DNA of 64,000 nucleotides from positions 1 to 64,000 of the forward strand of contig NZ_PVNB01000021.1 of NCBI RefSeq assembly GCF_003001995.1, given 5' to 3'. How positions within the stretch are numbered: position 1 is the first letter of the stretch; every line of letters starts with the position of its first letter. Positions 9,576 to 17,622 of this stretch are shown here, one piece after another. A program made the translations under genes and the position numbers. The stretch is from Orenia metallireducens. Its GTDB lineage: Bacteria; Bacillota; Halanaerobiia; Halobacteroidales; Halobacteroidaceae. The notes under the pieces were generated by a model. The model was not told the DNA's origin. It made no database searches and saw only the letters and a program-made list of their open reading frames with translations.

Positions 9576-9613
9576 AATAATTGATTGCTGGCAACTGCTG
9601 GCAATCAATTATT
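9576..9613 (+). repeat. Inverted repeat between yacL and ispD
   Basis: AATAATTGATTGC and its exact reverse complement GCAATCAATTATT flank a 12-base centre. The 13-bp stem could stop transcription, but no T-run follows, so it may instead act as an mRNA 3'-end stabiliser. It lies 6 bases after the yacL stop. Confidence 0.7.
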
Positions 9614-9642
9614 AATGATTGGACTTAATGGAGGAGTTTTTA

Positions 9643-10335
9643 ATGAAAGTAAGTGTAGTAATTCCGGCAGCAGGACAAGGTAAGAGGATGGAAGCTAATA
9701 AGAACAAGCAGTTTTTATTATTAGGTGGTAAGCCGATTTTGTCACATACAATTACTATCTTTGAAAGCAGTTCTAGTATTGATGAGATTATATTGGTTGC
9801 TCAAAGTGAAGAGTTAGACTATTGTCAATCTGAAATCATACATAAATATAATTTTAATAAAGTGAGTAAAATAATAGCAGGTGGAGCAACGAGGCAAGAA
9901 TCGGTCTACAATGGATTGAAGGCTGTATCTGAAGATGCTGATTTTATTTTAATTCATGATGGTGCTCGACCATTATTGACAAATGAGCTAATTGAACATA
10001 TAATTACAGAGGTTGAAAAGTATCAGGCAGTGGCTATTGGTGTTCCAGTAAAAGATACAATCAAAATAATCAATCAAGATAAAGTTGTTGTTGATACTCC
10101 AAAAAGGGATAATTTAATTGCTATTCAGACACCACAGGCTTTTAGAAGAAATTTGATATTAGAGGCTTATCAAAGAGCTTGTGAGGATGATTATTTAGGC
10201 ACAGATAGCTCTAGCTTAGTAGAAAGGTTGAATAAAGAGATAAGAGTTATAGAAGGCTCTTATGAAAATTTAAAGATAACTACTCCAGAAGATTTGGAAT
10301 TGGCAGAAAGAATTATATCAAGGAGGTTGGTATGA
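9643..10335 (+). CDS. ispD: 2-C-methyl-D-erythritol 4-phosphate cytidylyltransferase
   Basis: Third step of the MEP isoprenoid pathway: MEP + CTP gives CDP-ME. The nucleotide-binding loop PAAGQGKRM opens the protein. The conserved IHDGARPLL and GVPVKDTIK segments and the C-terminal [10 protein letters not shown] follow. ATG 9643 is chosen (SD GGAGG 8 bases upstream; family starts with a short strand before AAGxGxRM) over an upstream TTG at 9619. 230 residues. The stop overlaps the ispF start by 4 bases (ATGA). Confidence 0.95.
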   Translation: MKVSVVIPAAGQGKRMEANKNKQFLLLGGKPILSHTITIFESSSSIDEIILVAQSEELDYCQSEIIHKYNFNKVSKIIAGGATRQESVYNGLKAVSEDADFILIHDGARPLLTNELIEHIITEVEKYQAVAIGVPVKDTIKIINQDKVVVDTPKRDNLIAIQTPQAFRRNLILEAYQRACEDDYLGTDSSSLVERLNKEIRVIEGSYENLKITTPEDLELAERIISRRLV

Positions 10336-10805
10336 GAGTAGGTATTGGCTACGATGTTCATAAATTGGTAGAAGGTGAAAGCTTAATATTAGGTGGAGTT
10401 AAGATAGATTATTCCCATGGATTAGAGGGTCACTCTGATGCTGATGTTTTATTACATGCTATTAAAGATGCTTTATTAGGAGCGGTTGGAGAAGGAGATA
10501 TTGGGCGTCACTTTCCCGACGATGACCCCCAATATAAAGGTATTTCTAGTTTAAAATTATTAGCTGAAGTAAGTAAACTAATCTTTAATAAAGGTTTTGA
10601 GCTTAATAATTTAGATGGTGTAATTATTGCTCAAAAGCCTAAATTAGCACCTTATATCAAGCGAATGGAAGAGAACATAGCTCAGGTTCTAGACGCTGAT
10701 TTAGATAAAGTAAACATCAAGGCAACAACTACAGAAAGATTGGGTTTTGTTGGCAGAGAAGAAGGGATTGCAGCAGAAGCAATAGTAAGTGTAAAAGAGA
10801 GGTAG
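10332..10805 (+). CDS. ispF: 2-C-methyl-D-erythritol 2,4-cyclodiphosphate synthase
   Basis: Fifth step of the MEP pathway, releasing CMP to give MEcPP. The metal-binding motif GYDVHKL and the [17 protein letters not shown] segment are intact, as is the C-terminal [21 protein letters not shown]. 157 residues, typical. It is translationally coupled to ispD by the ATGA overlap, and the CBS-HutP gene starts 9 bases after its stop. Confidence 0.96.
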   Translation: MRVGIGYDVHKLVEGESLILGGVKIDYSHGLEGHSDADVLLHAIKDALLGAVGEGDIGRHFPDDDPQYKGISSLKLLAEVSKLIFNKGFELNNLDGVIIAQKPKLAPYIKRMEENIAQVLDADLDKVNIKATTTERLGFVGREEGIAAEAIVSVKER

Positions 10806-10814
10806 GTATAAATA

Positions 10815-11585
10815 ATGTTAGTTAAAGAGCTAATGAGTTCGACTATAATTACAGTAAGTCCAGAAGCAACTGTTGGAGAAGCAGAACGGTTAATGAGTGT
10901 AAATAGTATTGGAAAAGTAGTAGTAGCAGATGGTAAGCAAGTAATAGGGATTGTAACTGATGGGGATTTAGTAAATCAGCATAATTTAAATATACTTATT
11001 AAAGAGGTTATGAAAGCAGAAGTAATCACAATAAATGAAAATAAGAGCATTCAAGAAGCTGCTCAGCTATTATCAGATAATCAGATTAGTGGAGTTCCAG
11101 TTTTGGATGATGAAGGAGAGCTTGTTGGTATTATTACTTCTTCTGATATTGTATCGGGTTATGTTAAAGAAGAGAGAACTGCAAAGTTATCTCCAGAAAG
11201 CTCTGCTATTTACTTATCGATGACTAGAAGTAGAGAATATGAAAATTACTGGTTAGATAAGATTAAAGGGTATGGGTATAGAGTTGCTATTACTCAAACT
11301 GGTGCAAATGCTGAAAATTTACCTATTAAATTAAGAGAAAGTACAACAGTAGCGGCCATTGCTCGAGGAGTTATCAGAGAAAACTTAAGAGAGAAGATGG
11401 CTGTATCTAATGCAGTTAAGGATGCTTATACTCAACTTAATCTGGTTAATCCTGGTTTGGGTGGAGGATTTAAAGTTGCTATTGTACGAGGTGAAGGTAG
11501 GCTAGCGGTAGCCGTATTTGGAAAGTTTGGACATGCTTTGGTAGATGGACCAGAACAGCTATCTGTAGGTATGAGTGTAATTTAA
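10815..11585 (+). CDS. CBS-pair / HutP-like fusion regulator
   Basis: 256 residues in two parts. Residues 1-118 are a CBS pair (KELMSSTIITVSPEATV... and KEVMKAEVITINENKSI...), a module that usually binds adenosyl ligands. Residues ~130-256 resemble HutP, the histidine-dependent RNA-binding antiterminator of the Bacillus hut operon: the segment GVIRENLREKMAVSNAV and the C-terminal strands with VAIVRG, VAVFGKFG and VGMSVI line up with it. By this alignment, the HutP metal-binding histidines (73, 77, 138) are replaced by Met195, Asn199 and Gln249, so L-histidine/Mg sensing as in Bacillus is unlikely. Inference: an RNA-binding regulator gated by a nucleotide. It sits in one transcript with ispDF and is followed by a terminator. 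Target unknown. Confidence 0.75.
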   Translation: MLVKELMSSTIITVSPEATVGEAERLMSVNSIGKVVVADGKQVIGIVTDGDLVNQHNLNILIKEVMKAEVITINENKSIQEAAQLLSDNQISGVPVLDDEGELVGIITSSDIVSGYVKEERTAKLSPESSAIYLSMTRSREYENYWLDKIKGYGYRVAITQTGANAENLPIKLRESTTVAAIARGVIRENLREKMAVSNAVKDAYTQLNLVNPGLGGGFKVAIVRGEGRLAVAVFGKFGHALVDGPEQLSVGMSVI

Positions 11586-11593
11586 TAATATAT

Positions 11594-11627
11594 AAGGGCG
11601 GTCAGTTAAACTGGTTGCCCTTTGTTT
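11594..11627 (+). terminator. Terminator after the CBS-HutP gene
   Basis: AAGGGC...CAGTT and AACTG...GCCCTT form a two-part stem, followed by TTTGTTTT. It ends the yacL/ispDF/CBS-HutP transcript. Confidence 0.85.
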
Positions 11628-11646
11628 TAGCAAGAGGATAGTTAGC

Positions 11647-11675
11647 TTGCAAAGGCTTATAAGATGTTTTATAAT
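11647..11675 (+). promoter_or_regulatory. Promoter of gltX
   Basis: TTGCAA (11647-11652), 17-base spacer, TATAAT (11670-11675). It lies between the previous terminator and the gltX start at 11710. Confidence 0.7.
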
Positions 11676-11709
11676 AAAAATAATTATAAATTATAGGAAG
11701 GAGAACTAT

Positions 11710-13167
11710 ATGAGTGATATTAGAGTAAGATTTGCTCCAAGTCCAACGGGGCAGATACATATTGGAAATATTAGAACAGCTTTATTTAACTACTTATTTG
11801 CTAAAAAGAATAATGGAACTTTTATTCTAAGAATAGAAGACACAGATAGAGAGCGTTCTACTAATGAATTTGAAGAGGTTATTCATCGTGAGATGGATTG
11901 GTTAGGTCTAGAATGGGATGAAGGTGTTAAAGTCGGAGGAGATCATGGACCTTATCGACAAATGGAAAGGTTAGATATTTATCAGGAGTATGTAGATGAG
12001 CTTTTAGATAAGGATCTAGCTTATTATTGTTATTGTACTCCTGAAGAGTTAGATGAAATGAGAGAAGAGCAGCGTCAACAAGGTCAACCACCACGTTATA
12101 CTGGAAAATGTCGTTGCTTAGGTCAAGATGAAAAGGATAAGCTAGAAGCAGAAGGTAGAAAACCTGTTGTTAGGTTCAAAGTTCCTAAGGAAGAAAAAGA
12201 GCTTATTGTTGATGATTTAATTCGCGGAAGAGTATCTTTTAGTAGTGAGGTCATTGATGATTTTGTAATAGTAAAGTCTGATGGTATCCCTACATATAAC
12301 TTTGCAGTAGTTGTAGATGATTATTTAATGAAGATTAGTCATGTTATTCGGGGAGAAGACCATTTATCTAATACTCCAAAGCAGCAATTATTATATGAGG
12401 CTTTGGGCTGGAAGTCTCCTAGATTTGCTCATCTATCAATGATTTTAGGCACTGATAAGTCTAAGTTGAGTAAAAGAAGTGGAGAGGCTTATGTATATGT
12501 AAGTGAATATCGTAAAAAGGGATATTTACCTGAAGCCTTAATTAATTTCTTATCATTACTAGGGTGGTCTCCAGAGGATGAAGAAGAGATATTAAATAAG
12601 GAAGATATTATTAAGCAGTTCTCTATAGAGAGAGTTAATAAAAGTGCTGCTGTTTTTGATGTAGAAAAGCTAAATTGGATGAATGGAATGTATATCAGAG
12701 CCGCTGAGTTAGATCAAATAGTAGAATTAGCAAAGCCTTATATTCTTGAAGCAGGTTATGATCTATCTGATAAATCTGAAGAGTGGATTGGCTTATTAGT
12801 AGACACTGTGAGAGGTTCTTTGGACTATTTGGCAGAAATTACTGATCATCTTGATATCTTTTTTGGTGAATTAGAATATACTGATAAAGAGAAGGTGGTG
12901 GAGGATTTTAAGCAAGATAAAGTGGACATAGTCTTTGAAACTTTAAAGGATAATATCCTTGCTTTAGAAACTTTAGATCCTCAAGAGATCAAGAAGATGT
13001 TAAAAAAGACTCTTAAAGAGTTACCTGTTGGAGGAAGATTATTCTATCACCCAACTAGATTTGCTTTAACAGGAAAAGGGTCAGGTCCAGAGTTATATAA
13101 TGTAATTGCTTTATTAGGAAAAGAAGAATGTGCTAATAGGCTAGATAAAGCTTTATCTTTAAGGTGA
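11710..13167 (+). CDS. gltX: Glutamyl-tRNA synthetase
   Basis: Class I synthetase charging tRNA-Glu. The HIGH-type motif is PSPTGQIHIGN, the KMSKS-type loop is DKSKLSKRSG, and there is an SWIM-like Cys cluster CYCTPEEL. ATG 11710 is chosen: AAGGAGAA precedes it, and the family begins with RVRFAPSPTG within a few residues. The longer frame from 11647 overlaps the promoter. 485 residues. The gltX-cysE-cysS order is the same as in Bacillus. Whether it is discriminating or also charges tRNA-Gln cannot be told here. Confidence 0.95.
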   Translation: MSDIRVRFAPSPTGQIHIGNIRTALFNYLFAKKNNGTFILRIEDTDRERSTNEFEEVIHREMDWLGLEWDEGVKVGGDHGPYRQMERLDIYQEYVDELLDKDLAYYCYCTPEELDEMREEQRQQGQPPRYTGKCRCLGQDEKDKLEAEGRKPVVRFKVPKEEKELIVDDLIRGRVSFSSEVIDDFVIVKSDGIPTYNFAVVVDDYLMKISHVIRGEDHLSNTPKQQLLYEALGWKSPRFAHLSMILGTDKSKLSKRSGEAYVYVSEYRKKGYLPEALINFLSLLGWSPEDEEEILNKEDIIKQFSIERVNKSAAVFDVEKLNWMNGMYIRAAELDQIVELAKPYILEAGYDLSDKSEEWIGLLVDTVRGSLDYLAEITDHLDIFFGELEYTDKEKVVEDFKQDKVDIVFETLKDNILALETLDPQEIKKMLKKTLKELPVGGRLFYHPTRFALTGKGSGPELYNVIALLGKEECANRLDKALSLR

Positions 13168-13189
13168 GTTTTATAAAAAATAATGGCTA

Positions 13190-13432
13190 TGAAAGGGATT
13201 AGTAAATTAGATTAATTCTTTTAGAGAGAAGGTATCATAGGCTGAAAATACCTTTAAGAATATCTAATTGAATGCCCCCTTGAGCTAAATAGCTGAAAAA
13301 GTATTAGTAGGTTATTTCGTTTAGTCAGCGTTATTTGACTAGAAAGTGAGTTATCTTACTAGTAGGGTAGCTAAGCAGAGTGGAACCACGGCCTGTCGTC
13401 TCTGAATTAAAGGGGATGACAGGTCTTTTTAC
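13190..13432 (+). promoter_or_regulatory. T-box leader with Cys (TGC) specifier
   Basis: Stem I: AATTAGAT (13205-13212) pairs with ATCTAATT (13262-13269). Below it the specifier loop has AGTA on the 5' side (13201-13204) and GAATGC on the 3' side, closed by GGG/CCC. TGC (13273-13275) is a Cys codon. The T-box motif AGAGTGGAACCACGG is at 13377-13391. It is followed by terminator arms CCTGTCGTCTC and GGGATGACAGG and TCTTTTT (13392-13430). Uncharged tRNA-Cys should promote read-through into cysE-cysS, which fits both gene products. Confidence 0.93.
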
Positions 13433-13448
13433 TTGGGGGTGATAAATA

Positions 13449-14096
13449 ATGTTATTGGAAAAAATTAAAGATGATATTACTGTTATTTTTGAGCGTGATC
13501 CAGCAGCTACCAGTATATTAGAGGTTTTATTAACTTATTCGGGCTTGCATGCAATTATTTTCTATAGGATAGCTCACCCATTATATAATATTGGTTTAAG
13601 GCTCATTCCTAGAATTATATCTCAGTTTGCTAGATTTATAACAGGGATTGAGATACATCCAGGGGCTAAAATAGGTTCAGGGTTCTTCATAGACCATGGA
13701 ATGGGAGTTGTTATTGGAGAGACTACTGAAATAGGCGATAATGTTACTATTTATCAAGGGGTAACTTTGGGTGGGACAGGAAAAGAGACCGGAAAAAGGC
13801 ACCCGACTTTAGGCGATGATGTGATGGTCAGTGCTGGTGCCAAGATTTTAGGTTCAATAAAGATTGGGAATAATGTTAAGGTAGGAGCAGGAGCTGTAGT
13901 CTTAAATCCAGTTCCTGATAATTGCACTGTTGTAGGGATACCAGGTAGAATTGTGATTAAAGATGGTAAGAAGATAAAGGATAAGTGTGTTGACTTAAAT
14001 CATGGTGATTTACCAGACCCAGTACAGGAAATGTTAAATTGTATGAATAAAAGAATCAGAAAGTTAGAAGAAGAACCGATGATTGAAAGGATGTGA
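13449..14096 (+). CDS. cysE: Serine O-acetyltransferase
   Basis: First step of cysteine synthesis: serine + acetyl-CoA to O-acetylserine. A short helical N-terminal region is followed by a left-handed beta-helix with hexapeptide repeats ([34 protein letters not shown]). 215 residues, the short Firmicute form. ATG after a GGGGGTGA SD. It lies downstream of the Cys T-box and overlaps the cysS region, so cysteine supply and tRNA-Cys charging are induced together. Confidence 0.95.
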   Translation: MLLEKIKDDITVIFERDPAATSILEVLLTYSGLHAIIFYRIAHPLYNIGLRLIPRIISQFARFITGIEIHPGAKIGSGFFIDHGMGVVIGETTEIGDNVTIYQGVTLGGTGKETGKRHPTLGDDVMVSAGAKILGSIKIGNNVKVGAGAVVLNPVPDNCTVVGIPGRIVIKDGKKIKDKCVDLNHGDLPDPVQEMLNCMNKRIRKLEEEPMIERM

Positions 14097-14101
14097 GTAA
14101 G

Positions 14102-15532
14102 ATGACTTTAAAGGTATATAATTCTTTATCAGGAGAAAAAGAGATTTTTAAGACTTTGGAAGATAAGAAGGTTAAGATCTACTCTTGTGGACCAACAGTT
14201 TATGATTATTTTCATATAGGAAATGCTAGAGCCTTTATGGTACCAGATATTATCAAGCGTTATTTAACGTATAAAGGGTATGATGTATTGCATGTGATGA
14301 ATTTTACTGATATTGATGATAAGATGATTAATAGAGCCAATGAGGAAGGGATCAGTGTTCAAGAGTTAGCAAATAGATTTATTACTGCTTTTTTTGAAGA
14401 TATAGAAAGGTTAAATATTAGAAAAGCAGATATTTACCCTAAGGCTACAGAGCATATTGATGATATGATTGAGATGGTTAATAGGTTAGTAGAGGATGGA
14501 TTTGCTTATGAGAGTAATGGCGATGTTTATTTTAGGGTGAGCAAATTTAGTGAGTATGGAAAGCTATCTAAGAAGAATTTAGATGATTTAGTTGCAGGTG
14601 CTCGAGTAGAAGTAAGTGACAAGAAAGAGAATCCATTAGATTTTGTTCTATGGAAAGCAAGTAAAGATGGTGAGCCAAGTTGGGAGAGCCCTTGGGGGGC
14701 AGGTAGACCTGGTTGGCATATTGAGTGTTCTGCAATGTCTAAAAGATATTTAGGTGAAGAGTTTGATATCCATACAGGTGGAGTAGATTTGACCTTCCCT
14801 CACCATGAGAATGAGATTGCTCAAAGTGAGGCTTGCTGTGACCACAAGGTAGTTAACTACTGGTTGCATAATGGTTATATCAATATTGATGGGGAGAAGA
14901 TGTCTAAATCTCTAGGTAATTTCTTTACTACTAGAGAGATTTTGAATAAGTATCCAGCTGAGGTAGTGAGGTTCTTCTTGATTTCTAATCATTATCGTAG
15001 TCCAATTAATTTTAGTGACCAGGAATTAGATAATTCAGCCAAGAGCTTGAATAAATTAGAGAATACCGTAAATAAGATAGATTCTCTACTAGCACTTGAG
15101 GTTGTTGCAGGGGATTTAAGTGGAGCAGAGCTATTAAGTGTCTATCAAGAGAAGAAAGAGAAGTTAATAGAAGCTATGGATGATGATTTTAATACAGCTT
15201 TAGCAATAGGTGTACTCCATGAGTTAGCCAAAGAGGTCAATCGCTTTGTCAATAACCCTACTTTCGAATTAACTGCTGAAGTTAAGGTGAGTTTGGAGAA
15301 GATAAAAGGGTTGTTTGATAATTTTGCTAAGGATGTTCTAGGAATTCTAGTAGAAAAGAAAGAAGGTAATAATGATTTAGTTGACCCTTTGATTTCACTA
15401 TTACTAGATGTTAGAGAGAAGTCGAGACAGAATAAAAACTACCAATTAGCTGATGAGATTAGAGATAGATTAGATGAATTGGGGATTGAAGTCAAAGATA
15501 CTCCACAAGGAGCAGAGTGGAGTTTGAAGTAG
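14102..15532 (+). CDS. cysS: Cysteinyl-tRNA synthetase
   Basis: Class I synthetase. It has the zinc-ligand cysteine of SCGPTVYDYFHIGNAR, the HIGH-type HIGN, the zinc-binding ECSA and HHENEIAQ segments, and KMSKS in GEKMSKSLGN. A GTG at 14093 is also in frame and overlaps the cysE stop, but its spacing to AAAGG is too short; ATG 14102 fits better. 476 residues. It is coexpressed with cysE under the T-box. Confidence 0.95.
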   Translation: MTLKVYNSLSGEKEIFKTLEDKKVKIYSCGPTVYDYFHIGNARAFMVPDIIKRYLTYKGYDVLHVMNFTDIDDKMINRANEEGISVQELANRFITAFFEDIERLNIRKADIYPKATEHIDDMIEMVNRLVEDGFAYESNGDVYFRVSKFSEYGKLSKKNLDDLVAGARVEVSDKKENPLDFVLWKASKDGEPSWESPWGAGRPGWHIECSAMSKRYLGEEFDIHTGGVDLTFPHHENEIAQSEACCDHKVVNYWLHNGYINIDGEKMSKSLGNFFTTREILNKYPAEVVRFFLISNHYRSPINFSDQELDNSAKSLNKLENTVNKIDSLLALEVVAGDLSGAELLSVYQEKKEKLIEAMDDDFNTALAIGVLHELAKEVNRFVNNPTFELTAEVKVSLEKIKGLFDNFAKDVLGILVEKKEGNNDLVDPLISLLLDVREKSRQNKNYQLADEIRDRLDELGIEVKDTPQGAEWSLK

Positions 15533-15545
15533 TGGAGGGGATAAA

Positions 15546-15704
15546 ATGAGGGATAATGCGACATTTTTACAGATAATAAATAATAATGAATAGTGAATAA
15601 ATAAAATGATTATCTTCATTGAGTGTATAATGATTTAGAGTTTAACTATTATTTATACTTTATTAATTATTCTTTGGGTTAAAAAGTGTCGCCATATCCC
15701 CATA
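15546..15704 (+). repeat. Imperfect long inverted-repeat element between cysS and mrnC
   Basis: The left arm (15550-15569, GGGATAATGCGACATTTTTA) and right arm (15680-15700) are about 80 % complementary. The AT-rich centre also partly folds back. A tiny frame with a good SD (GGAGGGG, ATG 15546, 15 codons) opens inside the left arm. It looks like a short non-coding hairpin element of roughly 150 bases, perhaps a MITE-like insertion; no transposase is present. Confidence 0.55.
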
Positions 15705-15772
15705 ACCCGATACTAATTTTCTTAATTCAGCTAGCACAATAAATAAAGTTATCTTAATTGGAGGGGGAAAGA

Positions 15773-16168
15773 ATGTTTGATGAATTAATTGAATTCCCAA
15801 GTCGTCCAGAGCTCTTAGCGCCAGATACAATGGCTTATATAGGTGATAGTGTTTTTGAATTATTTATTAGAAATTTGGTCTTAGAAAAAAATATGGCAAA
15901 GCCAAATCAACTACACCAAGAGGTTATCCAATATGTCAATGCTACAGCTCAAGCAAGTTTACTAGAAAAATTGAGAGATGACTTAACAGAAGAAGAGCTT
16001 GTCATTGTCCGGCGAGGTAGAAATATTAAAACAAATGTCCCTAAGAATGCAAATCCTGCTGATTATCAATATAGCACAGCCTTTGAGGCATTAATTGGTT
16101 ATTTATATTTAGCAGGAAAAGAGCAAAGATTACTAGAAGTATTTAATAAGATTAAAGAAATATTATAG
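15773..16168 (+). CDS. mrnC: Mini-ribonuclease III
   Basis: RNase III-like enzyme without a dsRNA-binding domain that matures 23S rRNA. The catalytic segment is PDTMAYIGDSVFEL, with the conserved acidic residues also in the C-terminal FEALIGYLYLAG. 131 residues, typical. ATG 15773 lies 6 bases after GGAGGGGG; a TTG 15 bases upstream overlaps this SD. The cysS-mrnC-(thyX)-rlmB order is common in Clostridia, grouping rRNA maturation functions. Confidence 0.93.
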   Translation: MFDELIEFPSRPELLAPDTMAYIGDSVFELFIRNLVLEKNMAKPNQLHQEVIQYVNATAQASLLEKLRDDLTEEELVIVRRGRNIKTNVPKNANPADYQYSTAFEALIGYLYLAGKEQRLLEVFNKIKEIL

Positions 16169-16190
16169 TCAGTTAAGGAAGAGGGTTTAG

Positions 16191-17516
16191 ATGATGAAGA
16201 TTAGTAACTTTGAAGAGACTGGGTTAGCCAAGGTAGAGTCATGGATTAAAGATAATAATATTAAAACTTTAAATATAGACACTCTTAAAGAGGCTTTGAA
16301 GGTAGTCAATATTTCATTCATAGCTGAAGGTATTAATAGAGTGCAAAGTACCTTATTGTGTGAACTCAAAGACTCCTATGTACAACAAAGTCAAAGGTAT
16401 GTAACGATGGGTGAAGAGAGTTATTCTCTGCCTAAATTATCAAGTGCTGATAGTAGACAGGCTAAAGAGTTAACTGATAGAGCATTTAAGCTATATGAAA
16501 AGATATCTGAATTAAAAGAGGGGGATTTTAAAGGAAGACCTAAGAAGGAGCATTATAAATATGAAATTCCGATAGAAGATGGAAGGTATATCTTACCTCT
16601 TTCCGCTAAGACTAATATTTCAGTAGCTATGACTGGGAATAAGCTCTGTGAACTATTTGCTCTGCTCTATGATACAAGATATTTTAAGTTGTTTGAGGGT
16701 TTTAGAGCTGAACTTATAAAATATTTGCCTGATGTTCTGGTTAAATTATTAGAAGATAACCATAATACTAATAATATAAAATTAATGGAGCTTTTATACA
16801 AAGATGATATGGACAGAATATCTTCTGCTGATAATATGATATTATTAAATGCTTTCGATAATTTAGAGTTAAAGGTAGGTCTTGGGGCAATAACCAGCAC
16901 TTCTGCAATTACTCCTTCTAAGAAGTTAGAATTATGGGGAGAAGAGGCTACTGATAAAGCTAAAGGGTTGGTACAAAGAGTCCTAGGCTATGGCCATGAA
17001 AGTATTGCTGAGCAGGCTAGAACTACCTTTGGGATGATGTGTAGTATGGTTACTTATCATCAACAGATTCGCCATAGATTACCAGAGAATCATAGAGAAG
17101 ACTTAACTAACCTTATTCTAGATACAAAAAGAGAAGTGGTTATACCTCCAAGTATCAAAAAGTCTGCTTTTTGTCAGGAATATTTAAACTTAGTTAATGA
17201 GTTTAAAGAGTTTAGACTGTATATATTAAAGGAGTATGGTGAGGAGAAAGCATTAGCGTTTATATTAAATTGTGATCAAATTAAGTTGATAATTTCGACT
17301 AATGTTAGAATTGATAATACTATGTTAGCTGAAAGAATCTGTATGAATGCACAGTGGGAGATAAGGAAGTTATCTACTAAGAAATTAAGAGTTTTAAGAG
17401 AGTTATCTGAGATATTATATGAAAATTCTCTCCCTTCTTGTATACATGGCAAGTGTAAAGAAGGTAAATTAACATGTGGAAAACAACTAGAGATGAGAAA
17501 GAAGTTTTTATCTTAA
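16191..17516 (+). CDS. Double-length ThyX-like (FAD-dependent thymidylate synthase family) protein
   Basis: 441 residues, about twice a normal ThyX. The N-half (1-~180) has S62-YVQQ-S67-QRY matching the ThyX serine/RY segment, and GRYILPLSAKT, but Cys-Glu-Leu where RHR should be. The C-half has GHESIAEQA, QQIRHR (RHR 294-296), TNVRIDNTML and AQWEIR, and a terminal Cys cluster CIHGKC...CGK, but lacks the serine/RY segment after RHR. So each half keeps a different part of the ThyX motif. It may form a composite active site, or act on another pyrimidine. An ATG 3 bases later is an equal start. Function as dTMP synthase is plausible, not shown. Confidence 0.75.
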   Translation: MMKISNFEETGLAKVESWIKDNNIKTLNIDTLKEALKVVNISFIAEGINRVQSTLLCELKDSYVQQSQRYVTMGEESYSLPKLSSADSRQAKELTDRAFKLYEKISELKEGDFKGRPKKEHYKYEIPIEDGRYILPLSAKTNISVAMTGNKLCELFALLYDTRYFKLFEGFRAELIKYLPDVLVKLLEDNHNTNNIKLMELLYKDDMDRISSADNMILLNAFDNLELKVGLGAITSTSAITPSKKLELWGEEATDKAKGLVQRVLGYGHESIAEQARTTFGMMCSMVTYHQQIRHRLPENHREDLTNLILDTKREVVIPPSIKKSAFCQEYLNLVNEFKEFRLYILKEYGEEKALAFILNCDQIKLIISTNVRIDNTMLAERICMNAQWEIRKLSTKKLRVLRELSEILYENSLPSCIHGKCKEGKLTCGKQLEMRKKFLS

Positions 17517-17556
17517 GTTATATTATTAGAATTAAAATAACTTTGTCAGAGATTGT

Positions 17557-17585
17557 TTGAAAAAATATTGTGATCTTTATATAAT
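17557..17585 (+). promoter_or_regulatory. Promoter of rlmB
   Basis: TTGAAA (17557-17562), 17-base spacer, TATAAT (17580-17585), about 37 bases before the rlmB ATG. Confidence 0.65.
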
Positions 17586-17622
17586 TTAAAGGTAAAAGAA
17601 AAATGAAAGTGGTGGAATAATA

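Noticed and set aside
11628-11650. NAG-rich hairpin (GCAAG/CTTGC with TAG words) after the CBS-HutP gene as a possible HutP RNA target
   Set aside because: It lies beyond the terminator and overlaps the gltX -35 region, so it would not be in an RNA; too few NAG triplets with regular spacing.
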